From: Cerioporus squamosus
Taxonomy: Eukaryota; Basidiomycota; Agaricomycetes; Polyporales; Polyporaceae
NCBI GenBank assembly: GCA_022592435.1
Contig: JABYQS010000027.1
Span: forward strand, 1 to 64,000
Direction: 5' to 3'
Length of the DNA: 64,000 nucleotides
The notes beneath the pieces are model-generated. The model was not told the origin of the DNA and searched no databases. It saw only the letters and a program-made list of their open reading frames with translations. Both the position numbers and the translations under genes were made by a program. The stretch's first letter is position 1; each line of letters starts with the position of its first letter. Positions 60,480-64,000 of the stretch are shown here, in pieces.

Positions 60480-63400
60480 CCGCACGGACTCGGGCTGTGC
60501 CCAGACGAGGTCGAGTAGAGGCGAGGACGGGGCGCACGCGTACGCACATGCTTGGATGGCCCGCTCAAGCTCGGACTAAGTCCGACTGAGAGCGAGTCGG
60601 TGATGGTGCGCCGCCCAAACGCCTGTCGGGAGTCACGGCGCAGAGCGACGGCGGTCAGGAGTAGCCGCAGACCATCGGTCCAGCGAGCGCCAGAGGCTCA
60701 CGAGGGAGGAGGAGTGCACCGGTATTTGGCGCACTGTGATGAAAGAGAAGAAACGTCAAAGAGAGCAGAGACGCGAATAGACACAAGTAGCACCCACGAC
60801 GGCCGAGGGTGCACCAGGCTGGTATTCGCGGCAGACGTTACCTAACGTCTATAAGCGTTCACGGCGAGAGAAGCCCATAGGCAGCGACCAGAGGACATAG
60901 AGAGTCGTTGAGCCAGCGTGTACAGTTGGGCGGCAAAGCCCCAGAACGTCGCCGTTGCCAATACCGGCGGGAAGCCGCGAGTCTGGACGCTTCGCGCGGG
61001 AAGTACGAGACTTCTAGACATAGGCACGGCAGAAGTCTCCACAGATGTGGGCATTGTGAGGACGTTTGTCGGCGTGCAGGGCGACGGTCCGAAAAACGCG
61101 AATCCCCGAGGAATGCTGATGTCCGAAAAGGCGGGCCGCCGGGAGGTGGCACTGGCTACTGGCACCGGTCTGGAGGATGGAGCGCCGACGAGCTGGGAAA
61201 CAAAACGAACAACGTCCGAGGAAACTGTGAGTCAATGAAGAACAGCAGGATAATCACCCATGAGCATACCAACGCGGTTTCTGGGACTCGGAGGTAGTAC
61301 TGAGATACGTTCGTGCGCCGAATAGGCGTCGCATCGAGAAGCTCGTAAACCACACGAGACTACGCACGTTCATGGCCTCGCATCCCTGACTCACAGGACT
61401 GCGCAGGACTGGGCATGTAATCACCGAGCACCGGACGTCACACTCCCGATGGGAAGTGGTCCGGATTCACCTGACACACCGGGGAAGTTCGCGGGGGGAG
61501 TGTGCGCGGAACAATTAGCGCCGTTGCACGCCAGTGAAGCACGCCCGGGAGAGCTGGCGCTAGATGTCATAAAGAACAGACTTACCTGGCACCTCGTACA
61601 CCCCAAAGGAGAACTCGGAGGCCGGTCGAATGATCCATGATGCCGCGGATGAGTGACAGGCAGGCAGTCACGGTCTCCTGCGACGGCGCACTACTAGCCG
61701 CAGAGTATCGGACGAGGGGAAAGGGATACCGTGGATGGCATTGAACTTAAGCGCGGCGTCGCGTGCAAATGGGGCACATTCTACGATGCAGAGGTGGTAG
61801 CCGGCAGCATGGGTCTGCAGTGGTGTTCGTCGAAGTCAACAGTGAGTCGGCTCTGAAGGCGCTGCTGGACCCGCGGATGCACGAAAAGCAGCTGTTGTCA
61901 TTCTTCGCGAGAATTATCTGCGCGATTGACTCACCCAGGACGCGAGACGGCGGTTCGTGTTCCATTGGCGTCCATATACGCGAGGGCGTTCAGCGGAACG
62001 AGGGAGTAGATGAGGACGCAAGGGGACTGCCCAAATACCTGTCACAAGCAAAATTTTATGCCCGCGGGCTCATGCGAAATACCTCCTCGTTGTACAGTTG
62101 AAATCAGATTGGTGGGAGGAGTATCGGGATATGAGAGCTCAGAAGAAAAGACGTGTCGTCGTATCTAGCGCCCGGGATCAAACGGTTTCGGGGTCCCGGG
62201 CGTTAGCGTTGCCTTAAGCGGACACATCCTGGCTGCCTCGTCAGCGACCATTCGGAGTCTCGGACTGTCTCTGCCTTGACCTCGTAAACGAGTCTATTCG
62301 TTGCTTCCACTGTTTCTGGCAGGTACTTGTCCCTCTTGTGTGCTCATAAACCGTGGCGCATCCACGACAAAGACGAACGGCGATGTTGATCCCGGTATGC
62401 AACGTCAGTGTGGTGTTACTGTCCGCCTCTTCTCTATGTCTGGAGAAAGAATTATGGTGAGTCTTGCTAATGCACCGATATGCACCGTCGCATATATACA
62501 CGCGCACGTAGTCACTCACCAGTCGATATGCACTGTTCAGGACATGGCCGGAACAGTTTTGGTTGCGGGAGGTCCCATTGTGCGATCGCGCAGACAGACG
62601 GAACTGGGATATGTCCGAGGTATTTGTTCTCACTTCTACCTATGTGACGCGGAGGACTGATCATCGCCGAACGGAAGGGCTGGTCGGTCTCGAACCCAGA
62701 TGGTCGGATGAAAATTCGCGCCCCACCAGCATGGGCTGGTCTCGAGCTCATTCGTCGCGCGACCCTTCGGACATGCTCCTCGCCTTGAGTGTTCACGTGT
62801 AACGCGCCATGAAGTCGGGGACGTCGTCTAGCGGAGCATGAAGAGACTCGTCAAGCCCTCGTCAGAAGGTGCCTTGGCAGGCCGCAGGTGGGCCCAGGTT
62901 GTCTGCGTACGCTTGCATCCACCTCGCTGATTCGCTGCGTGGCCAAGCTCAGTTCTAGTGTCCATATCATCGACGGATCGCAGTAAACGTCCGAAGGTTT
63001 AGAGCTTGTGTCCGCCCAAGCTTCACTCGTCCTGACGTCACTCCAGGTAGGGCATCGTGTGACTATATATAGCACGGGGGCCGTCGTCCGCCTTTGCTTG
63101 CCTGCAAGCACTTGGCAAGTACGTACGATGCTGCCGCATGTCGCATTCATGGAGCGCAAACAGGGCAAGCCAGCCTGGAACTCTTGCTGGCCCGGAATAA
63201 GTACTTATGTTCAAGAATGCGTGGGTCCATCAAGGGTGTGGAAAGCCTGGCACGCCACCGGCTCATATGCTCGGCTCCGACGGTGGCGTCGTCGTTGGGG
63301 CGCGAAGCAAGGTAAGAGAGTCGAACTTACAAAGTACACTTGGAACTTGTCTCACAGACAGCTTCTGCGCGCAGAGCGTGCGTTATGGGCATCCGTACGA

Positions 63401-63676
63401 TGCAGACGACGTGCTCGTGCCCAGGACTTCCGCGCATGCATTATACCAAAGACGCGTCCCCGGGCAGTCAACAAGGCCGACTGACGTCACGCAGAGGGAG
63501 GCAATCTGACGCAAGAGGCGCTGCAGCTCGTTCGGGCAGGTAGAGTGGCTTTGTGCGGCGTGCCTCTGCCCTTGGGCCCAACGCTGTCACCGAACCTCCT
63601 CGGCACGCCATTGCCTGTGCCTTCCCTGCCTGCTCTCGATCGTCACCGCGTCACCGCCATGCGCGCAAGTCCGAGG
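60480..63676. other. Gene-free region, 3.2 kb
   Basis: Upstream side of both the secreted protein gene (-) and the fasciclin gene (+). Open frames on both strands are short and look random. One strong small hairpin (62167-62204) is listed separately. A B-box-like GGTTCGAGACC on the minus strand near 62688 lacks the rest of a tRNA. No transposon proteins recognised. Confidence 0.45.
62167..62204. repeat. Short GC-rich inverted repeat
   Basis: AGCGCCCGGGA pairs with TCCCGGGCGTT (11-bp stem with one G-U) around a 16-nt loop. Isolated; could be a protein-binding palindrome or chance. Confidence 0.5.
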
Positions 63677-63685
63677 CATATAAGG
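63677..63685 (+). promoter_or_regulatory. TATA box of the fasciclin gene
   Basis: CATATAAGG about 80 nt upstream of the ATG at 63763. Good match and spacing for a fungal core promoter with a short 5' UTR. Confidence 0.5.
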
Positions 63686-63762
63686 CCCCGGCGTCGCCGC
63701 TTCCCTGCCCCAGGACTTGCATCTCCAGGCTTCCCTCCACTCACGCTCTGACGACCTTCACG

Positions 63763-64000
63763 ATGCGCTTCTTCCCCGCTGCCTCCCTCCTGCTCGCGTC
63801 CGCCCCCGCCGTCCTCGGCCAAAACGCAACCATCCTCGAGGGTCTTGTGGACGCCCTCAAGAGTTCAGGCCTCGCCCATCTCGCCAGCGTTGCATCGCAA
63901 CTCAACACGACTGCTGCGGGCCCGTCGGTTCTGAATCAGCTCGCGAGCGGCGGGCAGTACGTTCTCTTCGCTCCCAACGATACCGCCTGTGAGTAGTCTG
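63763..64000 (+). CDS. Secreted fasciclin-domain protein, 5' end only
   Basis: Start MRFFPAASLLLASAPAVLGQ, a signal peptide, then NATILEGLVDALKSSGLAHL and ASGGQYVLFAPNDTA, which fits the start of a FAS1 domain (the H1-type YVLFAPNDTAF motif). The first exon ends at 63988 with donor GTGAGT; the remainder lies outside the window. FAS1 proteins in fungi are cell-surface or wall-linked adhesion proteins. Partial at the 3' side. Confidence 0.8.

Noticed and set aside
62640..62760. Possible tRNA or SINE (GGTTCGAGACC on the minus strand)
   Set aside because: No A box at the right distance, no cloverleaf and no terminal repeats or A-tail seen.
63290..63400. B-box-like GTTCGACTC on the minus strand
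   Set aside because: The flanking bases form a stem with a 9-nt loop, not a 7-nt T-loop, and no other tRNA arms are present.

Overview
The window is nuclear DNA from a filamentous basidiomycete, most likely an Agaricomycete such as a polypore-type mushroom. The evidence is GC-rich coding DNA with many short (about 50-70 nt) GT-AG introns, FunK1-type fungal protein kinases, a GH92 mannosidase, a Sec4-type Rab and intron-rich homologues of fungal housekeeping genes. It is not bacterial or viral. No CRISPR array, rRNA or recognisable transposase was seen. Gene ends below are the start and stop codons; introns lie inside them and not every splice site was resolved.

Layout. 1-0.7 kb is AT-rich and empty. 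0.9-9.4 kb (+) is a giant UvrD-like helicase with a repeat-rich C-terminal half (TRANK1-like). 9.8-13.0 kb (+) is a secreted GH92 alpha-mannosidase. 13.6-16.2 kb (-) is a FunK1 kinase pseudogene. 16.2-18.2 kb is gene-poor and holds a 173-nt imperfect palindrome. 18.2-38 kb is a conserved block, all on the minus strand: DOT1 histone methyltransferase, a Sec4/Ypt2 Rab GTPase, ARP5 of INO80, a large EF-hand plus double-ZZ protein, GID1/RanBPM of the GID/CTLH ubiquitin ligase, and a GDA1-family protein whose catalytic motifs are replaced. 38.5-42.4 kb has two divergent, membrane-tail-anchored flavin-barrel (PNPOx-like) paralogues. 44.0-45.9 kb (+) is an O-fucosyltransferase-like enzyme. 46.1-50.9 kb (-) is a second EF-hand/double-ZZ gene and 52.2-54.9 kb (+) a second FunK1 gene. 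51-59.3 kb holds four mostly degraded copies of an unrecognised membrane-protein family, interrupted by a short tRNA-Gly(GCC). 59.6-60.4 kb (-) is a small secreted cysteine-rich protein. 60.4-63.7 kb shows no gene, and the first exon of a secreted fasciclin protein starts at 63.76 kb and runs off the end.

The most notable large-scale pattern is mirror-image order. Three paralogue pairs lie as A-B-C | C'-B'-A' around an axis near 40.4 kb (FunK1, EF-hand/ZZ, PNPOx-like); A/A' and C/C' are in opposite orientation while B/B' are in the same orientation. This may be an old inverted segmental duplication, since rearranged. The left arm kept housekeeping genes; the right arm is accessory and rich in broken genes. 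The most notable single gene is the GDA1 homologue, which looks like a pseudoenzyme.
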